A stretch of 64,000 nt of DNA from Microbacterium halimionae (GTDB lineage Bacteria; Actinomycetota; Actinomycetes; Actinomycetales; Microbacteriaceae). Location: assembly GCF_011761265.1 (NCBI RefSeq), contig NZ_JAAOZB010000001.1:992001-1056000 (forward strand). Direction: 5' to 3'. Shown in pieces: positions 53,487 through 61,966 of the stretch; the stretch's first letter is position 1; every line of letters starts with the position of its first letter. The notes beneath the pieces are model-generated. The model searched no databases. It was given only the letters and a program-made list of their open reading frames with translations, and had not been told where the DNA came from. Position numbers and translations under genes: made by a program.

Positions 53487-54359
53487 ATGCGCATTCGCCT
53501 TGACATCGCCTACGACGGTTCGCACTTTCGTGGCTGGGGGATTCAACCGGGACTTCGCACTGTGCAGGGGAGCCTCGAAGGTGCGTTGGAACGCATTTTG
53601 GGCGGGCAAACCAGGCTTGTCGTTGCGGGCCGTACCGATGCTGGAGTGCACGCCACCGGCCAGGTCGCGCACGTCGACCTCGATGACAAGCAGACCGGGC
53701 GCCTGCGCCAGCGGCGCGGCAACCAGGGCGAGCCAGCTGATGCGGTGACCGAACTTGGGCACCGCTTGCGTGGAATTCTCGGCAGCTATGCCGACGTCAC
53801 AGTGACACGGGCGAGTGTGGCACCCGACGGGTTCGACGCGCGCTTTTCTGCCATTTGGCGCCGCTATCGTTACCAAATTTCTGACTACGTCACGGGCTAT
53901 GACCCGCTTTCACGACACGATCGGACGAATGTCAAAGGCGTACTCGATCTCGACGCCATGAATGCCGCTGCGAGCTCGCTCGTCGGTCTTCATGATTTTG
54001 CTGCGTACTGCAAACCCCGCGAACGCGCCACCACAGTGCGCACGCTCCTCAACTTCGAATGGGAGCGCGACGGGGACGGCGTTGTCGTGGCCGCTGTGCG
54101 TGCAGACGCCTTCTGTCACAGCATGGTCCGCGCGCTCGTGGGGGCCTGTGTCTCGGTAGGTCTTGGCCGGATGGACGTCGATGATGTCGCAGCGCTCCGC
54201 GACGCGAGAGAGCGCACAAGCGCCATTCCGGTCATCGCCGCGCGCGGGTTGACCTTCACCGAGGTGGGTTACCCTTCCAACGATTTGTTGGCTCTTCGTG
54301 CCGAACAGACAAGGGCGCGCAGAAAGCTAGCGATAGAGCAGGAGCAGGAGCAGGAGTAG
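53487..54359 (+). CDS. truA: tRNA pseudouridine synthase A
   Basis: TruA, 290 aa, makes pseudouridine 38-40 in tRNA anticodon arms. The catalytic Asp is in GRTDAGVHATGQVAH. The start MRIRLDIAYDGSHFRGWG is typical. There is an insertion of about 15 residues (KQTGRLRQRRGNQGEP) after that motif, and a Glu/Gln tail. In many bacteria truA follows rplQ directly. Here about 6 kb of surface-polymer genes lie between them, so an insertion or rearrangement is possible. Confidence 0.95.
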   Translation: MRIRLDIAYDGSHFRGWGIQPGLRTVQGSLEGALERILGGQTRLVVAGRTDAGVHATGQVAHVDLDDKQTGRLRQRRGNQGEPADAVTELGHRLRGILGSYADVTVTRASVAPDGFDARFSAIWRRYRYQISDYVTGYDPLSRHDRTNVKGVLDLDAMNAAASSLVGLHDFAAYCKPRERATTVRTLLNFEWERDGDGVVVAAVRADAFCHSMVRALVGACVSVGLGRMDVDDVAALRDARERTSAIPVIAARGLTFTEVGYPSNDLLALRAEQTRARRKLAIEQEQEQE

Positions 54360-54441
54360 AAAATGGCGTTTCGAAACTTTCCTTTGTGTCTGTCGAGAGA
54401 TCGTGTCCAACGACCGGTGCGGGCCTAGGCTGGGCAACACC

Positions 54442-55131
54442 ATGAAGGTCATTTCTTACAACCTGCGTAAGCACAAAGCTGTCGGAGAGATTGCTGCTCT
54501 CGTCGAGAGCCATGCTGCCGATGTGCTCTGTTTACAAGAAGCCGACACGACCGATATTCCCGCCCAATTCGGCGAGCTTCGGCTCGCGGATGCTACGCGA
54601 CGCAACCGTCTCGGTCTCGCTGTCTATTATCGCGAGAGCACGTTTCGGCTTGAAGAAGTGTGCACGATGGCGCTGAAGAAGTCGCTTCACGATCGAGTGC
54701 TGAGGCCAGCCGAGGAACGGATGCTCGGGGTACGCCTCCATGACATTGATCATGGCCGCGATCTCATCGTCGCCTCTTTTCATGCGGCGCCGCTCACCGC
54801 TTTGAACTCGTTACGGCGTCATCAGATCCGCACTGCACTGGCGCAGCTGCAGACGCTCGGAACCGAGCTGCCGGTGCTTATGGTTGGCGACTACAACTAC
54901 CCGGTCTTCAAAGAGAATCTGGGGATCAAGGTGCGTGACCAGGGCTACCAGCTCACGCTCAGCGACGCGCGCACGTACACGCGTTATCGTTTCTTTCGCG
55001 GCCACTACGACTTCGCGACGTCGACCGGCTTCGATATCTCTCGCATCCGCACATTGCCGCAGGGACTGAGCGACCACCTGCCGATTTTGGTCGACGCTGA
55101 GCTCGAAGCTGCAGCCGCAAAACTCGCCTGA
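54442..55131 (+). CDS. endonuclease/exonuclease/phosphatase family protein
   Basis: Protein of 229 aa of the EEP metal-dependent hydrolase fold. The ATG at 54442 is chosen (MKVISYNLRKHKAVGE) since the fold begins there; a GTG at 54403 would add 13 non-family residues. Active-site blocks are SYNLRKH, LQEAD (metal Glu), GDYNYPVF and SDHLPI (His at the end). It has no signal peptide. The substrate could be nucleic acid or a phospho-ester; it cannot be fixed from sequence. Confidence 0.85.
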   Translation: MKVISYNLRKHKAVGEIAALVESHAADVLCLQEADTTDIPAQFGELRLADATRRNRLGLAVYYRESTFRLEEVCTMALKKSLHDRVLRPAEERMLGVRLHDIDHGRDLIVASFHAAPLTALNSLRRHQIRTALAQLQTLGTELPVLMVGDYNYPVFKENLGIKVRDQGYQLTLSDARTYTRYRFFRGHYDFATSTGFDISRIRTLPQGLSDHLPILVDAELEAAAAKLA

Positions 55132-55158
55132 GGTGAAGCGCGCCCACGGGGGCTGTTG

Positions 55159-55713
55159 CTACGCGTTCGCCTTGCGCTGGCGGTGAACTGTTGCGGCTAC
55201 CGCGATAGCGCCACCGGCAAGCACGAGGGCTCCGCCACCGACCCAGAAGCCCAAGAGGCTGGCCGACTGGAACCCGGTTGTCGGAAGGGATCCGACTGTG
55301 ACAGTAACGGTGTCTCCAGGAGAAGATGATGAAAACACCGCGATATTGTAGGCGCCGTTCGCGTTCTCAGGAAAGTTGATTGAGACCGGGTCAAGTCCGC
55401 CGTCAGAATTAGCTTTGGCGTCAGCGTAAGTTTTCGTCTCAACGGCAAAACGGACCATGCCGAACGTAATCTCGTTGGCGTTTTGGCCGGTCACAGTGAT
55501 AGTGACCGTCTCGCCGGGGATGAATGTTCCGTCGGCAACGCTGAGATCAACCGAGCCGCCCTGCTCGATCGTTGCCGATGACACCTGCGCCGAATCGCTC
55601 GCGGGGTATGCGCTGGCGCTCGCTGCGAGGGGCGAAGCGACAACCGCAGCTGCGGAGAGTATGAGGGCGGCGGTGGCTCGCGCCAGTGAAGCCTTCACGA
55701 GGATGAGCTTCAT
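55159..55713 (-). CDS. small sortase-anchored surface protein (LPTTG)
   Basis: Protein of 184 aa with signal peptide (residues 1-35, ending ASASA), a beta-rich outside part with TIEQGGSVDLSVADG and PGETVTITVTGQNA, then the sorting signal LPTTG at 143-147, one membrane helix and basic tail (HRQRKANA). The ATG at 55713 is the only Met that gives a signal peptide. The C-terminal part shares LP.TGF..AS..G.WVGGG with the LPATG protein at 30 kb. It should be wall-anchored by a sortase encoded elsewhere. Confidence 0.85.
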   Translation of the reverse strand: MKLILVKASLARATAALILSAAAVVASPLAASASAYPASDSAQVSSATIEQGGSVDLSVADGTFIPGETVTITVTGQNANEITFGMVRFAVETKTYADAKANSDGGLDPVSINFPENANGAYNIAVFSSSSPGDTVTVTVGSLPTTGFQSASLLGFWVGGGALVLAGGAIAVAATVHRQRKANA

Positions 55714-55813
55714 GGTGCGCTGCGCTTTCTGATGGTCATGTCGCCGTGACAAGCGGTCAAAACAAGTAAAGAGAGTGCCATCTTGGTTCTCGACGACGAA
55801 TCCCTTAGGTCGA

Positions 55814-57598
55814 TTATCCCGAAACTTCGCACGATAGCGCAACACTAGCTGTGTCTGCGGTGTTAATTGTTGGCGTTTCCTGCACACTCAAGGACGGCGT
55901 ATGAGGCGTGCGTACTCGAACAAGCGCCGTCGACTCCTGGCCCGGAGTCAGATCTGTGCTCCAGGTGAGCACCCGCCTGCCGTCGTGTTCACCCCCGCCG
56001 AAGCCTGTCGTCGTTACGGTTCCCGTCGTTACCGCGCTGACGACCTCGGAGCCCTCCGGAAGGTAGAGGTAGACAACTGTTCGCGTGACACCGGGCGTCA
56101 CACCGAAGCCGCCGCCACCGGTGATGTACGAGGGTAGATTCGCAGCGTCCGCGGGCGCATTGTCGCGTAAACGTACCGTGAGAGCGGCGTCGGAGGTTTC
56201 GCCGCCGTCGCTGCACCAGCCCACGGCCGAATCCAGCTGCATGTAGTAGTCCATTTTGGAACCTGTGCCATCGTTGGCATACACACCGAAAGTGGTTTGA
56301 CTGTCGTCAGTGACCGGCAGATCGCCCTGCAGCGTCGTGCCGTCGAGCACCGACTGGTCGTCGGCATCCGCATTCCAAATAAGCAGGCGCCGCTCTGATC
56401 CCGCACGCGAGAGTGCGGAAATCAGTGTCGCGGGATCTGCTTGCCCCGACGCGAGCTTCTCAAAGACGGCGGCGGTTGCTGCGGCGAAGAAAGCATCTTG
56501 CTCGGCAGGCACGTCGTAACGCTGATAAACCTCATTGAGCAGAAGCGATACCGCGTTGTCGCTCGAGAGCACGTCGCCGCTTGGCAGGGTCACGGGGCCT
56601 GTTGCTTCCAACACGTAAGACAGCGTCACAGGATCGATAGCGATGACACCGTCGACGGTTTGTCCGGTTTCGCGGAGCCACATTGCCTGCGCGAGCTCGC
56701 CGCTGAGAGAGAAGTCCGGCACCTGAGTGATGTTTTGGATGTAGAGCGCTGGTTTGTCGTCATAGATCGCGAGAATCTCATCGCTCAACGGAATCACTCC
56801 GCCGTCGTAGCGCGAGAAATCACCCGACGATGCTTGGGCGCCGAGCGAGATGCTGCCGGCATCGGTGTGGACGACAGTGGTGGCGCCTACGATTCCACCG
56901 AGCGAACGCCATTCGGCGTTGTTCTGGAAAACGACGAGATAATCGCGCGGGCCGTCAGATCCGAGCATTGCGGGCATCAAAACTGCGGCTTTCGCCACCG
57001 CGTCAATAGCCGTGTGCGTTTGGTCTAGGAGAACTCCAATCTCCGTTACCGCTGTCTGTAACGGTGGGAGAAGCGCCGACGAATCGATGGCGTGAACGGA
57101 TGCTGCGGCTTCACCCACATCGCTCGCGCCGGTAGCCGCGGCATCCGCTACCGATTCCAAGGGTGTCGTGTCGAAAGTGCCATCGACGGGGCGCAGGGTG
57201 TCGAGGGAAAACGTTGTTCCTACTTCGACGAGTGGGCTCAATGCTTCTGAGGCCACCTGGTCCGCTGCTGCGGCAATCGTGGATACAGCCTGTAGCTGGG
57301 GTCCTATCCAGGGCAGGGTTTCAACCGCACGCCACACCGGGTCGGATGTGAGCTCGCGGGCGGCAGCAGTGTCATTCGCGATCTGCGGCACAGCGCTCGT
57401 TGCGATTGTTGGGTCGCTGAGGTCCGCTGCAACTTCGCGCGCGGTCGCTTGAGCACCAGTGAGATGGCCGTACGCGAGGTAGGCGCGCACGCCGATCCAG
57501 GCGAACACAGCGAGCACGATGACGAGAACACTGACCAGCGTCCATGCGACGATGTGTCCGGCGCGGGCTTTTGTCGGAGGAGCAGAGGTCACCCCCAT
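55814..57598 (-). CDS. DUF4012 membrane-anchored protein
   Basis: Protein of 594 aa with one N-terminal membrane helix (about 15-40) and a large outside region of the DUF4012 type (DYLVVFQNNAEWRSLGGIVG, VIAIDPVTLSYVLEATGPV). DUF4012 proteins occur in actinobacterial exopolysaccharide loci; their activity is unknown to me. A GTG two codons after the ATG is an alternative start. No ribosome site is seen, and a TAAAGT stretch just upstream would suit a leaderless transcript. Divergent from the lipoprotein gene at 57700. Confidence 0.85.
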   Translation of the reverse strand: MGVTSAPPTKARAGHIVAWTLVSVLVIVLAVFAWIGVRAYLAYGHLTGAQATAREVAADLSDPTIATSAVPQIANDTAAARELTSDPVWRAVETLPWIGPQLQAVSTIAAAADQVASEALSPLVEVGTTFSLDTLRPVDGTFDTTPLESVADAAATGASDVGEAAASVHAIDSSALLPPLQTAVTEIGVLLDQTHTAIDAVAKAAVLMPAMLGSDGPRDYLVVFQNNAEWRSLGGIVGATTVVHTDAGSISLGAQASSGDFSRYDGGVIPLSDEILAIYDDKPALYIQNITQVPDFSLSGELAQAMWLRETGQTVDGVIAIDPVTLSYVLEATGPVTLPSGDVLSSDNAVSLLLNEVYQRYDVPAEQDAFFAAATAAVFEKLASGQADPATLISALSRAGSERRLLIWNADADDQSVLDGTTLQGDLPVTDDSQTTFGVYANDGTGSKMDYYMQLDSAVGWCSDGGETSDAALTVRLRDNAPADAANLPSYITGGGGFGVTPGVTRTVVYLYLPEGSEVVSAVTTGTVTTTGFGGGEHDGRRVLTWSTDLTPGQESTALVRVRTPHTPSLSVQETPTINTADTASVALSCEVSG

Positions 57599-57699
57599 AC
57601 TTTAGGCGCTGCGAACGCTGGCGCGAATAGACTGATCGTCAGGTCGGATACAGAAGGCGCGGCGCGGCGACGTCTGTACTTCGATGGAGAGAGGAAATC

Positions 57700-58323
57700 A
57701 TGCAGTCAGTCCGGAGAGGCGCCGCGGTTGTGCTTGCAAGCGGCCTGCTCGTCACGGCGCTGACCGCGTGTGGTCCAGCACCCTGGAACCAGGCAAGTTC
57801 AGCTTCGCCAACACCGACGTCGACGGCCACCGCTGTGCCAGCGCCTGTCGAGAATGATCTTTCGTCGGGCTCTACCGAGCGCGAAGTGACGGCTGGTGCT
57901 GTCGCCGCAACGATCAACTACTGGTCGACGCTTTCAATGGATCAGTGGACAGCGACATCGCTGAAACCCATCAGCCTTTCGATGTCAACGACGGTGACGC
58001 CCAATGACGGCCAGAAGGTCTATCTTCAGCGCGCTGTAATGGTTGCCGTGCCGGGGAATGCGACGGAGACGTTTGCGGCTCTCGATCCGCAAATCGACGA
58101 GTCAAGCGTGAATCCGGGCTATCTCGTGCTTGACCCATACAGCTACTCTCAGACGTTCAACATGGGAGAGGTCCCTGCGGGGGCAACCTTTGTCACGGTG
58201 CAGTTCACCTACGATTTTTTGGTTCAGGCTGCGCCTGATTCGACAGAGTTCGCCAAGCAGACAGCGACCGATTCGCTCACGATTGCGATTGCGGCGTCTC
58301 CTGCGTCGGGAACCGAAGGCTAA
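57700..58323 (+). CDS. lipoprotein, copy A of the lipoprotein/pseudo-GGDEF unit
   Basis: Lipoprotein of 207 aa with lipobox LTAC (Cys24), a Ser/Thr/Pro linker (25-60) and a beta-rich domain. GAGAGGAAA precedes the ATG. The domain resembles the lipoprotein at 61238: both have K.VY followed by beta strands, a DP..... G.LVL block and an ending FT.D/QT....... L.IAI. It overlaps the stop of the opposing pseudo-GGDEF gene by four bases (CTAA). Function unknown; sensing outside the membrane is a guess from the context. Confidence 0.75.
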   Translation: MQSVRRGAAVVLASGLLVTALTACGPAPWNQASSASPTPTSTATAVPAPVENDLSSGSTEREVTAGAVAATINYWSTLSMDQWTATSLKPISLSMSTTVTPNDGQKVYLQRAVMVAVPGNATETFAALDPQIDESSVNPGYLVLDPYSYSQTFNMGEVPAGATFVTVQFTYDFLVQAAPDSTEFAKQTATDSLTIAIAASPASGTEG

Positions 58324-59435
58324 ATCCGGTCACGGTGCCAGCGGTCGCCGCCCGCGGCGGCGGCGATATCGACACCAATGCGTGCTGCTCGTTCAAGTTC
58401 GCTGAAGTCGTAGCCCGCGGTTTCTACGGAGCTCCACCCCACGCTTGCCGATACCTGCAGAGATCCGTCGGCGGGCGGCAGCGATAGCTCGGCAAGGAGC
58501 TTTCGAACGTATTCTCGCGTCACGGGCACCGTGCGGGGGACAAGGGCTACCACAGTTCCTGCGGAACGTCGGCCAATATCGGCATCGGCGGGGACCATCT
58601 GACGCACGAGCGACTCAAACCGGGCAGCAATTCTGGCGAACCCGATTTCACCAGCTGCATCACGAATATCGGCAATATCGTCGACGCGCAGCATGAGAAG
58701 AGCCCACGTGCGCTCGTCGCGGTCGCGCGCGCGCACGAGGCGTTCCGAAGCCGTCGCGCGAAACCTGGCCCATCCGGCGACCTCGCGGATTTGGCCGGCC
58801 GATGTTCCTTGCGCAAGCCACAGCAGGCTCACCACGATGCAGATCATGTAGCCAAGCAATCCGAGCCCGTTCACCAAGCGTGCAACTGCCAGCGGATCGG
58901 TCGCTGATGCGGGAAAAAACGCGCTCATTAAACCGATGAGGGCGAAAACAACAAAACCGATGGACGCCACGGTCAGCGGCAGCAACATTCGCTCGCGACG
59001 CTCAGGAATCCGGCGGAGCTCCACGATTGTCAAGCCGCAGAAAACGGCGACGACTGCGAACGAAAGGCGGAAGGCGAGGGCGTATTCAGCTACTCCGAGC
59101 GGGAGCGAGAAGGTGATTGCAAACACGGCGCCGACAGGGGCGACGGCCCAGATGTATGGTCGGGCTCCTCGCCAGGAGCGGAGCCCCGACCAGATCAAGA
59201 TCGGTGCTCCCAAGAGCAAGGCGAGACCGATTCGGCGCAGCGTTTCTGCGCCTGCCGCTTCAGCTCCTACGGTGAGGTAGACGGATGAGATCGCGAGAAC
59301 GAAAGCCAGCGCCCACGCGAGCGTCGCGCGGCTCGGACGAGGAATGAACCCAAGACCCACCATCAGCACGGTGCAGAGTGAAACAACCACGAGCTGAGCG
59401 GACCCGATTCCGCCGTCACTTGTCAGTGCGGTCAT
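58320..59435 (-). CDS. membrane protein with degenerate GGDEF domain, copy A
   Basis: Protein of 371 aa. About six to seven membrane helices (residues 10-220) precede a C-terminal GGDEF-like domain (230-370), recognised by WALLMLRVDDIADIRDAAGE, SASVGWSS and ELERAARIG. The GGDEF signature is replaced by SAGTV at about 291-295 (RRSAGTVVALVP), so it should not make cyclic di-GMP. It may bind a nucleotide or act as a docking domain. The ATG overlaps the stop of the histidine kinase gene (ATGA on the minus strand), so the two proteins are made together. Confidence 0.78.
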   Translation of the reverse strand: MTALTSDGGIGSAQLVVVSLCTVLMVGLGFIPRPSRATLAWALAFVLAISSVYLTVGAEAAGAETLRRIGLALLLGAPILIWSGLRSWRGARPYIWAVAPVGAVFAITFSLPLGVAEYALAFRLSFAVVAVFCGLTIVELRRIPERRERMLLPLTVASIGFVVFALIGLMSAFFPASATDPLAVARLVNGLGLLGYMICIVVSLLWLAQGTSAGQIREVAGWARFRATASERLVRARDRDERTWALLMLRVDDIADIRDAAGEIGFARIAARFESLVRQMVPADADIGRRSAGTVVALVPRTVPVTREYVRKLLAELSLPPADGSLQVSASVGWSSVETAGYDFSELERAARIGVDIAAAAGGDRWHRDRI

Positions 59436-61108
59436 TGGCCGTCTTCCGCTCCGTCGTCGGCGAGCGGGAGTCGCACGGTGATTCTGGTACCGGCCCCCGG
59501 CTCGCTCTCGACATCGAGAGCGCCGTCGTGCTCGGTGATGATGTCACGCGCGATTCCCATGCCGAGGCCGGTGCCGGGTGTTGAGCTTTCACGTGCTGTT
59601 TCGGCGCGAAAGTAAGGATCGAACACTTGGGGCAGATCTCGTGCTGAAATTCCAATGCCGCTGTCGGTGATCGTCATCACAGCGGCACCGTCGTCGACGG
59701 TTCCGGAGATCTGGACGGTTCCGTCGCGTTGTGTGTATTTGATGGCGTTGCTCAGGAGGTTGTCGATGACCTGACGGAGCCTGAATCCGTCGCCGTGTAC
59801 GGGTAGCGGCTGCGGTACCGAGATGCTGACGCGGACGCCCTGCGCGACGGCCGAAGGCTGGAACGACTCGAGTGAACTCTCGAGGATGCGGCGAGCGTCG
59901 ACGCGCGAGTATCCACTGTCGACTCGTCGCGGTTGGGTGCTGGTGAGAATCTCACCGATCAAGGTCTGCATGCGCTGGCCCGCGTGGTCGATCACTTCTA
60001 GCTGCTCGCGTGTGCTCGCGGCGAGTCCGTCGTCTTCGAGCGCGAGTTCTGCGTGCCCGATGATGGCGGTGAGCGGGTTTCGGAGCTCATGCGAGACCAC
60101 GGTGGCGATATGCTCGCGGGCACGCTCGGCCTCAATGAGATCGGTGATGTCGTGCACGATGAGAAGAGTTGAGAGCGGCTCGCTACCCAAGTTGTCGAGG
60201 ATTCGTGTTGACGCCGAGAGTGCGTGCCACTTGCCGTTGCCATCGAAGAGCCATACCCGCTCATCTTCGAAGACTTCGCCGCGTATCGCTCGCGCCAGCG
60301 GCCGGCGGAGCTCTGGAAGCGCTTCGCCCCGAAGCGCCGCATACTCGACGGCGCGGCCAGGTTGTGTCGGATCATCGCGGTTCAAACCGTAAATATCGGC
60401 GTACGTGTCGTTGACGGCCAGAATGTCGCCGTCAAGGGCGAGCCGCGCGATGCCGACATCCAAGGCGTTCAGCATCTGTGTGACGCGGCGCTCTTGGGAG
60501 CTCACGCGCTGAATGGTGCCCTGTTGGCGAGATGACTGGCGGCGCAGGAGCTGCTTGAAGGCACGCGTCTGTCTGGCCGCCTGCCAAGACGTGAGACCGA
60601 TGAAGGTGAGCGAGAGGATCACGATCACGAGTTGGAGCGTGAGGTTTCCGTTGGGAGGTGAAATCGCAGCTTCGCCGACCATCAAACCAGCAACACCGAG
60701 AAGCGCTGCAATAAGAGCCGGAAGGGCGAAGTGCGTCGCAATCCAAAAGATCGGAAAGACCCACAAAAAACCGAACTGGAGGTCGTTGGCTGCGACGAGG
60801 AGCCCAATTCCGATGATGTCGCCGTACGGCAGCACGAGCACGGCATCCCGAGGAGCGTGCGTCCACGGCACAAGCAAAGCGGCGGCGGTAAGCGCAATGA
60901 TCATCGCGAGTCCGGCGGCATAAGTCCAGCTCGAAAAATCATCGGGGCTGAGGATCTGCACGACCGCAGTGATGCAGACGACACTGCCGGTCAGGACGAG
61001 CTGTGTGAGCCAGATTGACCGCGTTCGCGCGGTCGGGCCCGGAGCACGCACGACTGGTACACCTGTTGTGTGCGCCTTGCGCGCTGTCTCACCCCCGCTG
61101 GCAGCCAT
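59432..61108 (-). CDS. PAS-containing membrane histidine kinase, orphan
   Basis: Sensor kinase, 558 aa from the ATG at 61108; an in-frame ATG at 61213 would add a poorly conserved tail. Five to six membrane helices lie at about 32-182. A PAS domain (about 222-330) holds LNALDVGIARLALDGDILA. The HisKA domain has phospho-acceptor His340 (VVSHELRNPLT), the N-box is DNLLSNAIKYT, and the G-boxes are DSGIGIS and GTGLGMGIA, so it should be active. No response regulator is in the window. Instead the coupled next gene is a pseudo-GGDEF membrane protein. A TAGACT box seven bases before the ATG suggests a leaderless mRNA. Confidence 0.93.
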   Translation of the reverse strand: MAASGGETARKAHTTGVPVVRAPGPTARTRSIWLTQLVLTGSVVCITAVVQILSPDDFSSWTYAAGLAMIIALTAAALLVPWTHAPRDAVLVLPYGDIIGIGLLVAANDLQFGFLWVFPIFWIATHFALPALIAALLGVAGLMVGEAAISPPNGNLTLQLVIVILSLTFIGLTSWQAARQTRAFKQLLRRQSSRQQGTIQRVSSQERRVTQMLNALDVGIARLALDGDILAVNDTYADIYGLNRDDPTQPGRAVEYAALRGEALPELRRPLARAIRGEVFEDERVWLFDGNGKWHALSASTRILDNLGSEPLSTLLIVHDITDLIEAERAREHIATVVSHELRNPLTAIIGHAELALEDDGLAASTREQLEVIDHAGQRMQTLIGEILTSTQPRRVDSGYSRVDARRILESSLESFQPSAVAQGVRVSISVPQPLPVHGDGFRLRQVIDNLLSNAIKYTQRDGTVQISGTVDDGAAVMTITDSGIGISARDLPQVFDPYFRAETARESSTPGTGLGMGIARDIITEHDGALDVESEPGAGTRITVRLPLADDGAEDGQ

Positions 61109-61115
61109 AGTGTTG

Positions 61116-61139
61116 AGTCTAGTGAAGCTAACGTATACT
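61116..61139. promoter_or_regulatory. overlapping divergent promoters of kinase and lipoprotein B
   Basis: Minus strand: TAGACT (61121-61116), seven bases before the kinase ATG, fits a -10 box of a leaderless mRNA. Plus strand: TATACT (61134-61139) with TTGAGT 15 bases before it could serve the lipoprotein at 61238. The two overlap, so they may exclude each other. Confidence 0.4.
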
Positions 61140-61237
61140 TCCCTCGCCGCCCTCTGCCCGTGCAGCTTGCAGGATGACGGTGTGCCCGACCCGTCTTGAG
61201 GTAACCCGAACACCTCACCACTGAGGAGTGGATCACT

Positions 61238-61966
61238 GTGAGCCGTACCCCGTCTTCCCGACTTGCCCGACGCAGCTTAGCCGCAACTTCTGTCGCCCTG
61301 GCCGGCGTGCTGTCGCTGAGCGGATGTGCGCAGGTTGTTGATGCGTTCAATCAGCTGGGCGGTTCGTCGACCGAGGCAAATGCGTCGACCACTGTGAGTA
61401 CGCCAGCGCCGAGCCCGTCGGCTTCGATGACTTTCAACTCGCAATTCACCTACGACGGATCGGTGTCACTGTCGACCGATGTTGCCAACGACCTCGAGCT
61501 GACTCTCGATGTCTGGGCATCTGACCCGAAGCGCACACGTGAGTGGTGGCCCTCGAACGAGAAGACGTTTGGCTTCGCCATCAATGTGCACGACAACCTC
61601 GTTGATGAAAAATCTGTGCTGAAGGAGAAGCGTCGAGTGTATATCTCGTCGATCTCGATCACATCGCAGACTGCGCAGACCTCGGGCCAAGTGCAGAGCC
61701 CGTTCCAGTTTTCCGCGGATCCCCGCACTCTGGTTCCCACCGACACGCTTCGCAGTAGTCGGGGTCTCTTGCTCAACAGCTTCCAGGGCGGCCTTTACGT
61801 GCCTCTGACGACAATTCACCAACTACCAGAAGACACCTATGGCCTGACGCTTGAGTTTGCGATCGAGATATCGGTCGAAGGCACAGCTGACACCGACTCG
61901 AGCTTCACCCAGCAGACTGTGTACCAGTATCTGCCGATTGCTATCTTCCCGGACGGAACCGAGTAG
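61238..61966 (+). CDS. lipoprotein, copy B of the lipoprotein/pseudo-GGDEF unit
   Basis: Lipoprotein of 242 aa. Basic N-terminus (RLARRS), lipobox LSGC (Cys30), Ser/Thr/Pro linker to about 65, then a beta-rich domain. GTG start with TGAGGAG about eight bases upstream. Paralogous in layout and motifs to the lipoprotein at 57700 (K..RVYISSISIT, FSADPRTLV, GLLLNS, FTQQT....LPIAIFP). The 3' end overlaps the opposing pseudo-GGDEF gene by 26 bases. Confidence 0.75.
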   Translation: MSRTPSSRLARRSLAATSVALAGVLSLSGCAQVVDAFNQLGGSSTEANASTTVSTPAPSPSASMTFNSQFTYDGSVSLSTDVANDLELTLDVWASDPKRTREWWPSNEKTFGFAINVHDNLVDEKSVLKEKRRVYISSISITSQTAQTSGQVQSPFQFSADPRTLVPTDTLRSSRGLLLNSFQGGLYVPLTTIHQLPEDTYGLTLEFAIEISVEGTADTDSSFTQQTVYQYLPIAIFPDGTE

